Below, one piece after another: positions 20,925 to 31,469 of a stretch of 64,000 nt of DNA. Each line of letters starts with the position of its first letter. The first letter of the stretch is position 1. The stretch is from NCBI GenBank assembly GCA_963575745.1, contig CAUYUJ010011226.1, forward strand, positions 115,347-179,346. The letters are read 5' to 3'. The notes below the pieces were generated by a model. It was not told the origin of the DNA. It did no database searches and was given only the letters and a program-made list of their open reading frames with translations. Source of the stretch: Prorocentrum cordatum. Lineage: Eukaryota > Sar > Dinophyceae > Prorocentrales > Prorocentraceae. The position numbers and the translations under genes are program-made.

Positions 20925-21957
20925 TCGTGGCCCCATAGGGGGCTCCACCGAAGGCCCCATGGCTGCCGTCCGCATGCGTCCCGCACACCCATTTCGGCAC
21001 ACCCCTCACACGTTTCGTGGCCCCACAGGGAGCTCCACCGAAGGCCCCAGTGCTGCCGTCCGCATGCGCCCGCACACCCATTTCGGCACACCCCTCACAC
21101 GTTTCGTGGCCCCATAGGGAGCTCCACCGAAGGCCCCAGTGCTGCCGTCCGCATGCGTCCCGCACACCCATTTCGGCACACCCCTCACACGTTTCGTGGC
21201 CCCATAGGGAGCTCCACCGAAGGCCCCATGGCTGCCGTCCGCATGCGTCCCGCACACCCATTTCGGCACACCCCTCACACGTTTCGTGGCCCCACAGGGA
21301 GCTCCACCGAAGGCCCCATGGCTGCCGTCCGCATGCGTCCCGCACACCCATTTCGGCACACCCCTCACACGTTTCGTGGCCCCACAGGGAGCTCCACCGA
21401 AGGCCCCAGTGCTGCCGTCCGCATGCGTCCCGCACACCCATTTCGGCACACCCCTCACACGTTTCGTGGCCCCATAGGGAGCTCCACCGAAGGCCCCATG
21501 GCTGCCGTCCGCATGCGTCCCGCACACCCATTTCGGCACACCCCTCACACGTTTCGTGGCCCCACAGGGAGCTCCACCGAAGCCGTCCGCATGCGTCCCG
21601 CACACCCATTTCGGCACACCCCTCACACGTTTCGTGGCCCCCTGCTGCCGTCCGCATGCGTCCCGCACACCCATTTGCGGCATTTCGGCACCCCTCACAC
21701 GTTTCGTGGCCCCACAGGGAGCTCCACCGAAGGCCCCAGTGCTGCCGTCCGCATGCGTCCCGCACACCCATTTCGGCACACCCCTCACACGTTTCGTGGC
21801 CCCATAGGGAGCTCCACCGAAGGCCCCATGGCTGCCGTCCGCATGCGTCCCGCACACCCATTTCGGCACACCCCTCACACGTTTCGTGGCCCCACAGGGA
21901 GCTCCACCGAAGGCCCCAGTGCTGCCGTCCGCATGCGTCCCGCGCACCAGGTGTGTG
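20925..21957 (-). repeat. About 90-bp minisatellite, 12 units (left arm)
   Basis: The unit runs, on plus, from tttcgtggccccaYaggg through gctgccgtccgcatgcgtcccgcacacccatttcggcacacccctcacacg. Units differ at two diagnostic sites (catagg/cacagg; catggct/cagtgct). Two units (near 21590 and 21640) carry internal deletions. The unit length is a multiple of three, which creates several long but meaningless open frames on both strands. Confidence 0.95.
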
Positions 21958-22237
21958 GCGTGCCGACATGGGCGTCGCGGCGCGCGGGCGCTGCCGTCGG
22001 GGTTCCCAGGGAAGCCCCCTGCAGAGGCGACGCTCAGAGTCACGAGTACCGAGAGTCACGCAGACCCAAACTGTTCACAGTCGTATACATACATGTACAC
22101 TGGGCGTTTCCATGCACGCATTCATGCGAATAGAATCGATCGCGCGCAGATTCATTCATAATCAGACTCGCTCGCGATCCGACTCGCACGCGCTCGAGCT
22201 TTCATATTCGGACCTATCGTCTTCGTTCGTGTTGTGA

Positions 22238-22360
22238 ACGCTGCCACGCATTTCGGCACACCCCTCATACGGCTCGTGGCCCCATAGGGAGCGCCACCGA
22301 AGAAGATATTCACAGTTGCGGTACTCTCAACTGCATATGGTTGGGTCCTTCGCCAGGCTA
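22238..22360. repeat. Inner inverted repeat, left
   Basis: The inner 50 bp (22311-22360) match the reverse complement of 23042-23091 at 45 positions by my count. Outward, a single minisatellite unit (22238-22302) is mirrored more loosely at 23097-23150. Confidence 0.85.
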
Positions 22361-23041
22361 TTTTTTTGGATGCCCTCTAGAGTAGCGCAGTGACGAAGTC
22401 TTGGTTGGCGGCGTGGTATCATCACTGATGCTGGGCCGTTGCCGGGGTCGTTGCGTAACAAACGTGCGACAATGTGGCCGTGTATTCGGGCGCAGTGATG
22501 GGGGCCAGTTTTTGGGGTTCCCCACTTGGTGGTTGCTTGCGTGGTGTCGTCACCAGTGATGGCGTTTAAAGGTGTCGTTAGTTCCCACCGCGTGGGGCAG
22601 CCCTTGGTAACCATTTTTTCTGGTTACCAACTTGTTGGTTGAATTCGTGGTGTCACCATTGCTGGTGTGAAGGTGCTGGCGTTTGTTCGTGTTTGCCACG
22701 AGAGGGCATCGCTTTTTGCGATGCCCTCGGGAGTTGCCTCCTGGGTTCCCTCCTGGGTACCCTCGTGGGATTCCCTCCTGGGTCCCTTCCTGGGTTCCCT
22801 CCTGGGTCCGTTCCTGGGTTCCTTCTTGGGTCCGTTCCTGGGTTCTCTCCTGGGTCCCCTTCTGGGTTCCCTCCTGGGTCCTCTCCGGGAGCCTCCTGTG
22901 GCCTCTCTGGGGCCTCTCTGGTGCCTTTCTGAAGCCTCTGGGCCGCCCTGGGGCCTCCCGGGGGCGCCGGGGGCCGCGCGCCCCCCGCGGGGGAGGGGCG
23001 GGAGGGTGTAAAACCAAAGAAACCGAAGGAACAACAACAAT
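22361..23041. other. Loop of the foldback-like element
   Basis: Contains three degenerate copies of a gtggtgtcgtcaccagtgatgg-type word (near 22415, 22545, 22650) and a 12-bp-period array of ctcctgggttcc units at about 22736-22890. No gene. Confidence 0.6.
22736..22890. repeat. 12-bp-period minisatellite
   Basis: Repeats of ctcctgggtncc; the minus-strand frame reads Thr-Gln-Glu-Gly repeats, best treated as repeat translation rather than a protein. Confidence 0.8.
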
Positions 23042-23150
23042 TAGCCTGACGAAGGACCCAACCATATGCAGGTGTGAGAACCGCAATTGTGATTCACTTT
23101 TTCGGTGGTGATCCCTATGTGGCAACGAACCGTGCTAGGGGCGTGCCGAC
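23042..23150. repeat. Inner inverted repeat, right
   Basis: Partner of 22238-22360. A 3-bp direct repeat ATT lies just outside both inner ends (22308-22310 and 23092-23094), but the inverted homology continues beyond it, so it is weak evidence for a separate transposon. Confidence 0.8.
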
Positions 23151-23269
23151 ATGAGTCTTCCCCGGGGCTCCCCGACGGCATCGCCCGCGCCCCGCGACGC
23201 CAATGTCGGCGCGCCCCCCCGCGAGGATCGCGCCCGCTTCCCCCCCGTCTTGCGCTCCCCGCGCACTCA

Positions 23270-23610
23270 AAAGTCCAAGGCCGCGGGCGCAGCGCAGCGC
23301 GGAGCCCCCGCGACGCGCGCAAGTCGCCCCGGAGGGGTCCCAGCGACGCGCGCGGGTCGTCCGCTGCGCGGAGCAAAAAGAGCTAGCTGGCTGGCTGATA
23401 GCGGGCAAGGCTCTCGCCGCTGGGCAGAGCGACGACGGGCGAACGAGGCGCTTGGCAGAACGCAGCACGGAGTCCCCGCGACGCGCGCTGGTCGCCCCGG
23501 AGGGGTCCCAACGACGCGCGCGGGTCGTCCGCTGCGCGGAGCAAGGAGAGCTAGCTGGCTGGCTGATAGCGGGCAAGGCTCTTGCCGCTGGGCAGAGCGG
23601 CGTACGACGC
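23270..23610. repeat. Segment Y, two tandem copies
   Basis: Units carry gcgcggagcccccgcgacgcgcg and agctagctggctggctgatagcgggcaaggct (near 23376-23412 and 23550-23584). The same segment occurs once at about 34985-35270. Confidence 0.85.
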
Positions 23611-23635
23611 AGGGACCTTCGGCGGAGTTACGTGT

Positions 23636-24178
23636 GGGGCCACGAAACGTGTGAGGGGTGTGCCGAAATCGGTGTGCGGGACGCATGCGGGCGCACCCGC
23701 TGGGGCCTTTGGTGGAGCTCCCTATGGGGCCACGAAGCGTGTGAGGGGTGTGCCGAAATGGGTGTGCGGGACGCATGCGGGCACAGGGCCACGAAACGTG
23801 TGAGAGGTGGGCCGACATGGGTGTGCGGGGCGCCTGCGGGCGCACCCACTTGGACCTTCGGTGGAGCTCCCTATGGGGGGGGCCAGGAAACGTATGAGGG
23901 GTGGGCCGACATGGGTGTGCGGGACGCATGCGGGCATACCCACTGGGACCTTCGATGGAGCTCCCTATGGGGCCACGAAGCGTGTGAGGGGTGTGCCGAC
24001 ATGAGTGTGCGGGACGCATGCGGGCACACCCGCTGGGACCTTCGGTGGAGCTCCCTATGGTGCCACGAAACGTGTGAAGGGTGTGCTGAAATGGGTGTGC
24101 GGGACGCATGCGGGCACACCCACTGGGACCTTCGGTGGAGCTCCCTATGGGGCCACGAAGCGTGTGGGTGTGTGTGTG
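23636..24178 (+). repeat. About 90-bp minisatellite (right arm)
   Basis: Six to seven units, plus-strand sense: ccacgaaacgtgtgaggggtgtgccgaaatgggtgtgcgggacgcatgcgggcacaccc..ctgggaccttcggtggagctccctatgggg. The same unit as 20925-21957, inverted. One unit is truncated near 23785. Confidence 0.93.
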
Positions 24179-25165
24179 CCGTAATGGACTGCATCGCCAT
24201 GTTGGCCTGCTGCGCCTCGTGGGTGGCCAGGATCTCAGGGCGCAGCCCCCCCATGGACGATGGTATTACTAGGCCTGGGGCCTGTTGCTGCACATCTGGG
24301 TCCATGGGGGCAGCCAAATATCCGTAGTGAGGAATCTGGCCTGGCGCGCCTGATGCATGACCCGAGCCACGCGTCAGCTGAGACTGGTAGAAGTCGTCGG
24401 CCGTCCCCGTGCATGCGTTTTTTTTTTGGGCTGCGTCCCCGCTCGAGGAGTGCCCCTTACCTGAGCGTGATAATCAGGATATAGTGGGTAGTCCATTGGT
24501 GCTGCTGTGGGGCGTTCTGCAGCCGTTGGATCGCATGTCGGATGACTGAGAAATGCTGGCACGTATCCAAACCGATTGGGGTTGTCTGGTGATGGATTTG
24601 GATCCGGAACATACTCCCAAGGCGGCGTACAATTGGCGCTGCGGAGGTCAATGCCGTCACTACGCATACTCTGAGCGGCTTCGCGCATCTGCCGGTACAT
24701 CCATTCCTGCTGACCAACCAAACTCTCGGTTCTCTGTGCAGCATGGTGACCAGGAAAAACAAGTTGCCCCGGATGTGGACGCGGCGATGCAAATGACGAT
24801 GTCGCCTGTAAAGCCTGAGAGAGCTGCGGGTCCATTCGAATGCTTTGGAGCCTCGCCTGTAGGCTGTTGGTGCTCCCGGCACTCTGTGGGGTACCATATA
24901 GAGTTGTGACTCTGCTCATCGGTGCAAATGAAGCAGGTTGCCCTGCGGGTGCTGGCAGCTGCTGCACCTGAGCACGCCACGCATCGTTGGCGTATAGCGT
25001 GTCAGCGGGCGTGATGCCACTTGAAGCAATACCTGTCACGTCCGCACTTTGAGCCTGCATCCAAGATCCACCAGATCCCCCTGCAGGTGTCCCCGCTGGC
25101 GCGTGTCCTGTAGCATGAGCGCAGTTGAGAACTCGACTTCCTGAACGGGAGTCGGTTCGGGACAC
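24179..25165 (-). pseudogene. gag-KptA polyprotein, C-terminal region
   Basis: Follows the KptA-fold part in a different frame (25165-24374: QARLQSIRMDPQLSQALQATS, GQQEWMYRQMREAAQSMRSD, WEYVPDPNPSPDNPNRFGY). It continues in a third frame after an A10 run (24418-24427) with DDFYQSQLTRGSGHASG and MDPDVQQQAPGLVIPSSMGG. Rich in Pro, Gln and Ser; no domain recognised. The frame runs straight into the minisatellite at 24178, so the natural end is lost. Confidence 0.55.
24933..24946. repeat. 14-bp hairpin repeat (GCAGG-TTGC-CCTGC)
   Basis: Perfect 5-bp stem. Encodes Ala-Gly-Gln-Pro-Ala on the minus strand within the polyprotein. Confidence 0.8.
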
Positions 25166-26389
25166 TTAAAGTTGTAGGGGGTCTTTGGGATGAACCCATC
25201 TCTCAAAGATGATGCGCCAGTCCGATATTCGTACATCTTTTCAATAGAGACATTACCACCTGGATACGGCTGAGTGCTATCTCGCAGATACAAGGGATTG
25301 AACCATACATATCCCACACGGTCGCACCTGCAATATTCGCCGGGCAGAATACCTATGAGCTGAAAAGTATGGGTCGGAGGAATTTTGCCGTCGCGGCCTG
25401 CTGACATTATGATGTCATTTGCTGAGCGCCAAATCGGTATGCTGTCCCGAAGCAAGTTCTTCAAGCTGACCATGACCAACACCTCGGAATCAACGCGCAG
25501 GCCGGACTGGATTCTATCATCACCAGGAAGGTATGGGCAACCATGTACAAACTGTCTGCCCCTCTTCTTGCTGGTGTCGTCGGCGCGACATGACAGTCCA
25601 ACGCTAAGTATACTGGGGATATTTTCCCACTGAGGACCATGAATAAAACAACAAAGTGCACCTGGAACAATCAAATCCGTAATTCTCATATACAATGATT
25701 CAGGGCACTTTATCCCAGGGCTGCTGTGTCCGTTGCTTGGACGGATGAAGTACGTCTCGTGTGACTCGGAGGCGTACTTGCACTTCTTGAGCTGCAGCCT
25801 GTTTTTCAGCATTCCAATGTTATCGGCCATGCCAATCAGGTCCAACACAGCTAAAGCCTGGTATGCCCAGTGGTGGTTCGTGAGCTTCTGGCGTGCAACC
25901 CCCAGGTGCTTGTGATGATGATTCTCAAACCTTTCAGGTGGCCAATGGTCGAGCAGCTCTGACATATCAACCCACCCATCAAACCCATCAAAGGATGGTA
26001 CTTTCCGCGGGAACCTGTCAGATAAATTGCCCCTATGAAAATGTTTGTGGCGAAGGGCAGTCGTAAGCCATTATGAGCTTTGACGCTGCTCCTCATAACT
26101 GAACTTTGGCCTCCTGGCACCTTCTGCTTTGAGGGTCCCAATCGAATCGCCCTCCTCCGAATCGTATGTGAGTGCTGGGCGCTTGCGCAGAATATCACGC
26201 ATCATCTGGCGCGCATGCGCGTCCTTGTCGTGATGGTCGGCGGTGTTCACGAGGTCGCACTTCACTGCCATGCATCGATCAGATCCGTCGTCAATATGAG
26301 GATGATATGCTGGGTTGATCTTCGTGCGATTGGACGTGCGTAGCTTGTCCCAGTACTCTCGGCATTCCACTGGCATCTCCAAAGTAAGA

Positions 26390-26475
26390 GCAGGTTGCCC
26401 TGCGGAACTCTGCGCAGGTTGCCCCGCTGGACTCTGAACAGGTTGCCCCGCTGGGCGCCGACCAGGTTGCCCCGC
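26390..26475. repeat. Cluster of four 14-bp hairpin repeats
   Basis: Copies at 26390-26403 (perfect stem), 26414-26427, 26438-26451 and 26462-26475 (ending CCCGC; the last two with one changed 5' base). Starts are exactly 24 bp apart, so this is also a short tandem array encoding repeated AGQPxxxP. Confidence 0.85.
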
Positions 26476-26872
26476 TGGACGCCGGACTGCCGCTGATGCG
26501 GCAGGTGCCGGAGCGTTAGCCGCCAATGTGGCAGCGATAGCGGTTCCCCTAGGCGTCGGAGGAGTTCCTGGCGGGGTACTGATGTCAAAGTCCTGGCGTT
26601 TCTTCTCCTTGATGTTGTAGGGCTCGACTGTCGTATCTTTGGGGGCCATTCCGGGTGCCTTCGACGAGGTTGCCGGTGCCCTCTCGGTGCCGCGCCTTGT
26701 GGAAGAAACGTCCCTTGTTGATCCTTCCAGTGACGGCGCCCAGCGAGTCCCGTGCGTCCGACCTGGTGTAGGGCCGCGACGTGGCGCAGGATCCTTCGGA
26801 GTAGGAATACTGGTGCCTTGAAATGCACATGCAGCAGCAGCCGCTGCTGGTCCTCTGGATCGACGTCGGTCA

Positions 26873-26886
26873 GCAGGTTGCCCCGC
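26873..26886. repeat. 14-bp hairpin repeat
   Basis: GCAGGTTGCCCCGC, in frame as AGQPA-like. Confidence 0.75.
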
Positions 26887-27528
26887 AGATCGTTGCTGCG
26901 CACTGTCTCCAGGGTTAGGAACATCTGGGCTCTTCCTCTTCTTCTTCTTGGGTCTGAGCTGATCAGGGCCAATCGACGGACTCGATGAATCCGAAGATGG
27001 AGGAATATGGATCGGCGTCTCTGGCTTCGGCTTGGGAGCTGCCTTGGCCGCGGCCCCTGCCGGCGCCCATGGTCCATATCGCACGGGGCCCCGGTCAGGG
27101 TTTAAGTTGATGCCGCTTGGCGTTCTGAGGGCCAGGTTCTTGATGGTGGTCTTTTGCCCCCCGGCCAGGAGGTATTTGGTTGAAGTGAAGCTTTTTTCCA
27201 CGCTGGCCTTTAACCAGCCTGTGCCTTCAGCGCGGCAAGCAATCCGCCTACCAAAAGAAAGATCCACCGCCTCAGTAACGACGTGCCTAGGATCAACAGG
27301 AGTGCCCGACTTGCACGTGACGTCCGTAGCACTGGAATCGTCCGACGCGTACCCTGCAGGGGCCGCGTCCGTGGGGTCTACTTCTTCGGCCATCGCGTCA
27401 GCTTCATCTCCATCATATTCTTGTTGATCGTTCTTCTGATATGGGATCAGCGGGTTTCCCTGCGTGCCAATTTCGATTAACTGCATCAAAGGATGAAGAG
27501 GTGACAAGTTCTTCCAGATGAGGTTTGA

Positions 27529-28997
27529 TCAGGCTATTTCATCAGCTGTGGCGTGGTCGTAGTCGCACTCCGTCAGCTGCTCCTCATATGGCGTTGTATT
27601 AGGATCGGTGCAGTGACCCCGATCATCGCCATGATACCAGGCCCGCGGTGTTCTCTTGAAACTAGGGCTTCTTGATGGGCGTCTCATGGGAAAACCAATC
27701 CAGTGGTCGGCATATTCGGGGCATGAGCAACACGAGTTTCTGTAGAGCTGCCGTCCCTCGATGATAACTCTTGTGAGGTTGCGCGTGGCCATCTTGTCCA
27801 GTGATTTAGCAAGTCCTGTCCTTTTCGAGCGTGCGATCTTGTCTTCTTCAATTCGTTGAACATTGCGAAGAGAATGCCAGTGGCAGGTCTGGTGCTCAGT
27901 CCAACCCTGATCCCGCCAATCCTGCATGTTATCTGGGCGTGTGTGCCGACGAGCCAATCCAGCTTCCGTGTGACCAGCGAGGCGCTGTATCCCGCCTTCT
28001 GGTTCTTCTTCTCGCGGTTGATCTTCCTGGGGCGGGCGCCCCCGCATGCGCCCCCTCCTCGGGGGAGTTGCAGGTCCATTGGCTTGCCATGGCGGGGCCA
28101 TTGGAGTTCCCGCGACAGGGGGATGAGGGCGCTGAAGACCCCTAGAGCGAGCGCCACTGGAGCGGGCGCGCGCGCGATCAAGTGAGCGACTGGGGGTCCG
28201 ACCGCGACGTGCCATGCGATCGTTATCCCCCCATTCGTCGTCCTCGTCGTCGGCGCGATGCTTCCTCCTCCAGACCTGGCGACTTGCCGATCGCTTCTGG
28301 CGGCCGTGGGCCGATCTGAAGCAACGACGGTGCATTGAAATTCTTCATTATGGCCGAGCTCGCATTGAATGCGCCCAGATAGATCACTTGCGTCTCGCGG
28401 ATTTCCCCGCAAAGGATCATCGTCACTAAATTCCATATCTGTCGGATTTCCAGTAACCCGAGGAAGAATCATCAACTGTATTTCCTCGTCTGTTGCAGAA
28501 ATGGTAACTTCTGAATCCGAGGGTGCCCCCGCCATGTCAGCATCTCCTTCGGCGGGCATGTGAAAGTTCTCGACGCATTCGATATCTGCAGGTTGCCCCG
28601 CGATGGGTCTGCCCAGCCATTCTGCCAGATCGATGTCGCTGTGGCCAGTGATCGCCTCCTCGAACAGCTCGCCGGCGTAATTCTCGAGGGTCATGCTGGC
28701 GCTGAGATATCTGGCAGCCGTGAAGTTGACGACTGCAGCTGAGCTATCGGCAAGGTCAACCAAAAGAGACCCCCAATCAACGTACTGTATGTCAGAGTCG
28801 GTTTGAGCCAGATGCATTGACGGACCCCTGCCTCTTCCATCACCTCGAGGGCATTCGCGGCGGAAGTGGTGTGAGCTGTGGCATATGTCGCACTCCATAA
28901 TCTTACCGTTGGCATCCTTTGGGTTTCCCTGGCGTCCTTTGCCTTTTCCCGACGCATGCCTGCGGTTTCTGCCTGTGCCTAAAAAACGTTTCTTCAT
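27529..28997 (-). pseudogene. gag-KptA polyprotein: zinc knuckle and basic region
   Basis: 28997-28330 begins with a Lys/Arg/Gly-rich stretch and a CCHC zinc knuckle, CDICHSSHHFRREC (28892-28851, spacing C-x2-C-x4-H-x4-C), as in retroelement nucleocapsids. An acidic region follows. Near 28330 the natural composition passes to another frame (28335-27529: DDEDDEWGDNDRMARRGR, CCSCPEYADHWIGFPMRRP, YEEQLTECDYDHA). This indicates a frameshift or an unrecognised intron. The DDEDDEW frame is polar and unbiased, which favours it as the true reading. No aspartic protease, integrase or reverse transcriptase signature is visible anywhere in 24179-30672. Confidence 0.6.
28588..28601. repeat. 14-bp hairpin repeat
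   Basis: GCAGGTTGCCCCGC within the frame reading PIAGQPADIE. Confidence 0.75.
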
Positions 28998-29310
28998 GCC
29001 GTGGCCCAGTGAGAGATGCTAAGAATGCCAATATGACTCTACCATGCAATCGCCGACGCTTACCCCTACCTTTACTGCGACCCTTGCCTTTTCCTTTGAG
29101 TGCTCGTCGTGCGATGCGCCGTACCTTCCGGACTGGTTTCTTCATGAACCTCCGCCATCGACGCTTGTGTTTTTGGTATCTTAAAAATAACCATTGCGCT
29201 TGTTGCTCTTCCGTGATGTATGTAGGCATATCCGAGAAAACTCCTGGGCCAGGCTTCGGGGGCCGCCTGACACGGCATCCCCCATGCAAGCCATGACACT
29301 AATGGGCTTA

Positions 29311-29324
29311 GCGGGACAACCCGC
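29311..29324. repeat. 14-bp hairpin repeat, inverted loop
   Basis: GCGGG-ACAA-CCCGC, a perfect stem with the loop in the opposite sense to the other copies. Encodes AGCPA in the same frame. Confidence 0.7.
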
Positions 29325-29454
29325 CGAGTCCGACGTCGACTCCGGTACTGATGCCGATACGTCTTCAGACGATGAAGCCACAGAGGCCATCCACAATTCT
29401 GAGCCAGCAATGTTGTGGTCTGTTGGTTGCGAATCATCATTCCGGACGTTGTTG

Positions 29455-29468
29455 GCAGGTTGCCCTGC
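29455..29468. repeat. 14-bp hairpin repeat
   Basis: GCAGGTTGCCCTGC, perfect stem, encoding AGQPA in the gag frame. Confidence 0.8.
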
Positions 29469-30821
29469 GTTAGCCTCCGCGTGAAAGGTCTCGGTTCGGT
29501 GGCCGTGACTGACGATGCCACCAATATTGCCAGGAGTTCTCTCAGCAATGTGAGCATGTGACCTCGTGCGTTCGAGTAGAGCGTCAAATTGTTGTTGGTC
29601 TCTCGGCATGTGGTGGTTTAGAAGCTGCAGGAGATGTTGTGCACGCGATGTCCCCACTCCAAGAGCTCTGAACAAAATCGCTGTTAAGATTTGGAAGTTG
29701 GGGATATTGAAGCCGGCTGTTTCAGCTTCATAGCGGGCTGTCTCAAAACGTGCTAACGTCTGGTCGATGCGTTTTCCCGCATGGTCTCGAGAGTCAATGA
29801 GAGCGGTATCAGAGTTGAGTTGGCGTTCCTCTTCTAAATTCTCGAACTTCGTGCTTAAGAAGAACATGATGTAGGTGACGCCGTCAGTATGGCGGCCACC
29901 AGTGTTGACGCCAAGGTTGATCACTGCTGGAGGGACTCTCATGGCTATGGTCCGTGCGAGACCTCCCAAACCTCGCTGCAGAGCTGCAGCCTGCTGGGAG
30001 GGCGTCATATTGCCTGTGGTCATGTTGATCCAGGTATGTTCTTCGTGGACGAATTCGCGAAAAGATACTTGGCCGGCTGGGTCCCAGTGAGGGCCGGTCG
30101 TTCTTGTGTCGTCTCCGCCACGCATTTGTCCCACCGCACACCCGATAGCGACCCATGTGAGCCCAAAGATCGTAACACCAATCCAATGGCCTCGTCAGTC
30201 ATGGTCGGATGTCGTCGGTTGGGACTTCCGTTGGGTAGTCGTAAGTCTGCGTGGGGTTGGGGGCGGCACTATGTCGTATCGCATGCTTCCATGCATTATA
30301 TGTTCGAAGAAGTTTCCACTTGGAGTAGGTGGGTGGGCTTCAGGAGTGTAGAAACGCAGGGATCTAGGATGTAAGTCAGATACCTCCGCTTGAACAGAGG
30401 TATCGCTGCAAGTGTCCTTGCGATAGTGCGTAGGTATATACATTCCTCCGCGCATACCCACTGCACCCTGATGTTCCACCATGTCCGTAGTCCACCAGAT
30501 AATGCCGTGGATGGTGAGGAGTAGAGCAAGAGCTGACCACCATAGGCCAGCTCCGCTACCAAGTTTGCAGGGGGCTGGGAGGCCCAGCCAACAGCTTCGC
30601 CTTAGGCGAAGCCAAGCTCCAGCTCTGTTGTACCGTAGTAGCGATAGTCCCAGTAGGAGAGGATGTGCCATCTTAAGCAATCGGAAGATCCTTTTTGGTC
30701 TCGATAGCGATTGTGTGCCTCGCGATGGGGCACAATTATATTTGGGCGGCTGGCCGCTTGAGCCGACGCGGCCGCGGGCGCACGCTCGCTTCCGCTCCTT
30801 ACGTCCCTCAGCTCGCTTTAG

Positions 30822-30973
30822 AGTACGAAGCGCTGTACTGGGTGGGTGAAGCGCAGGGAGGAAGGAGGAACGAGGGGAGGGAGGATGGGAAGGAGGAGGG
30901 AGGAAGGAGGCGGGAGGAGAACGCAGGGACCGTCTCTTCAACACGAGGACCCAACACCACAGGATGGTTGGGA
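30822..30973 (+). repeat. Solo terminus of the foldback family
   Basis: cgaagcgctgtactgggtgggtgaa, a GGA-rich tract, then the CCCAAC/GTTGGG hairpin (30949-30973) preceded by gtctcttcaacacgagg. Matches 37437-37580. No array is attached. Confidence 0.75.
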
Positions 30974-30999
30974 ACAAGGCAATGCCAAACACTGCCAAG

Positions 31000-31285
31000 C
31001 ATGGTGCGTTTACTCAGGACTGGCGCCCTTGCTTGCGGCCGGAAAGCTGGCCTTACAACACAAACAACGCTCCCGCTCGATCCTTCCGTTTGTTTCGCTC
31101 AGGAATGGCGCTCTCGCCTCGGCGTTGCAAGCCGTCCGACCAACGACAACAGCGCTCACGCTCGATACCTCCCATCATTTTACTCAAGACTGGAGCTCAT
31201 GCTCGCCGCCGGAAACCAAACCTCCAAAAACACCAGCGCTCCCATTCGATGTGTCTCAGTTTTTTACTCACGAGTAGCTCTCTCG
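31000..31285. repeat. About 85-bp tandem repeat, copy cluster 2
   Basis: Three to four diverged units with the words acgctcccgctcgatnc, ttnactcangactgg and cgcttgcNgccggaaa. Confidence 0.65.
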
Positions 31286-31469
31286 CCTCGGCGATGCAAG
31301 TCGCCTTCCCTACAGCAGCAACAGCAGCAGCAACAATAACAACGCTCCGACTCGAGAAGTTCGTCTCAGCATCGCCTCTCGAGGGCTTCTGGGCGGCCTC
31401 AGGAATGGCTGAAAAGGTCGCAATGAAACCCCAAAGGGCCCAGAGGATATATGTTTATCTGTAGGAGCG

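Larger units (their letters stand above)
20799..24178. mobile_element. Foldback-like element with minisatellite arms
   Basis: Two imperfect inverted arms surround a loop of about 680 bp. Left arm, outside to inside: terminal hairpin (20799-20821), TCC tract, 12-unit ~90-bp array (20925-21957), a gccgacatgggcgtcgcgg block (21967-22030), a spacer, one extra unit (22238-22302), then a 50-bp inner repeat (22311-22360). Right arm, inside to outside: inner repeat (23042-23091), one diverged unit (23097-23150), the gccgacat block (about 23147-23230), a segment present twice (23270-23610), then an array in opposite sense (23636-24178). The right arm lacks the terminal hairpin and stops where the gag-KptA polyprotein begins. 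No coding sequence is recognisable in the loop. Confidence 0.7.
25036..27507 (-). pseudogene. gag-KptA polyprotein: Tpt1/KptA (RNA 2'-phosphotransferase) fold
   Basis: One frame interrupted by a TAA at 26071-26073. Before the stop (27507-26074) is a low-complexity linker rich in Ala, Pro, Gly and Lys with three or four AGQPA repeats. After it comes a Tpt1/KptA-like domain, about 26068-25350. The N lobe has LRH (26055-26047) and DGFDGWVDMSELL, matching the winged-helix half with its Arg-His pair. The C lobe has CFIHGPQWENIPSILSVGL, RQFVHG (25545 region) and WRSANDIIMSAGRDGKIPP (25425-25375), matching the HG..I..GL, R..H and S.N.I...G..G.IP motifs. Cellular Tpt1/KptA removes a 2'-phosphate from RNA using NAD+; a role inside a retroelement polyprotein is unknown. 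The conserved motifs look intact despite the upstream stop. Confidence 0.68.
28903..30672 (-). pseudogene. gag-KptA polyprotein: Copia-like gag
   Basis: The ATG at 30672 opens a frame with hydrophobic stretches (LWWSALALLLTIHGIIWW). An in-frame TGA at 30195-30197 follows, and the same frame then continues to 29181. Its core matches the gag of dinoflagellate Copia-type elements as I recall it: AAALQRGLGGLART, FLSTKFENLEEERQ, GKRIDQTLARFETARYEAE, ILTAILFRALGVG and LLQLLNHHMPRDQQQFDALL. Near 29280 the signal passes to another frame (EEQQAQWLFLRYQKHKRRWRRF, then KGKGKGRSKGRGKRR), a basic tail before the zinc knuckle. Such a gag would bind element RNA and assemble particles. Disrupted by one stop and at least one frameshift. 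Confidence 0.6.

Noticed and set aside
20811-22237. Several open frames of 240-700 codons on both strands across the 90-bp array
   Set aside because: The unit is a multiple of three, so any stop-free unit gives an endless frame; different frames on both strands are open at once and none resembles a protein.
22311-23091. A CACTA-type MITE with CACA ends and an ATT 3-bp duplication
   Set aside because: The inverted homology continues outward past the ATT into the minisatellite units, so the 50-bp repeats are not element ends.
20925-24178. Regular repeats considered as a possible CRISPR array
   Set aside because: Units are contiguous with no unique spacers, and the genome is eukaryotic.
30670-30700. 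A second spliced-leader relic before the gag ATG (ends gcttaag)
   Set aside because: Only about seven bases near the 3' end resemble the leader; the conserved CCATTTTGG core is absent.
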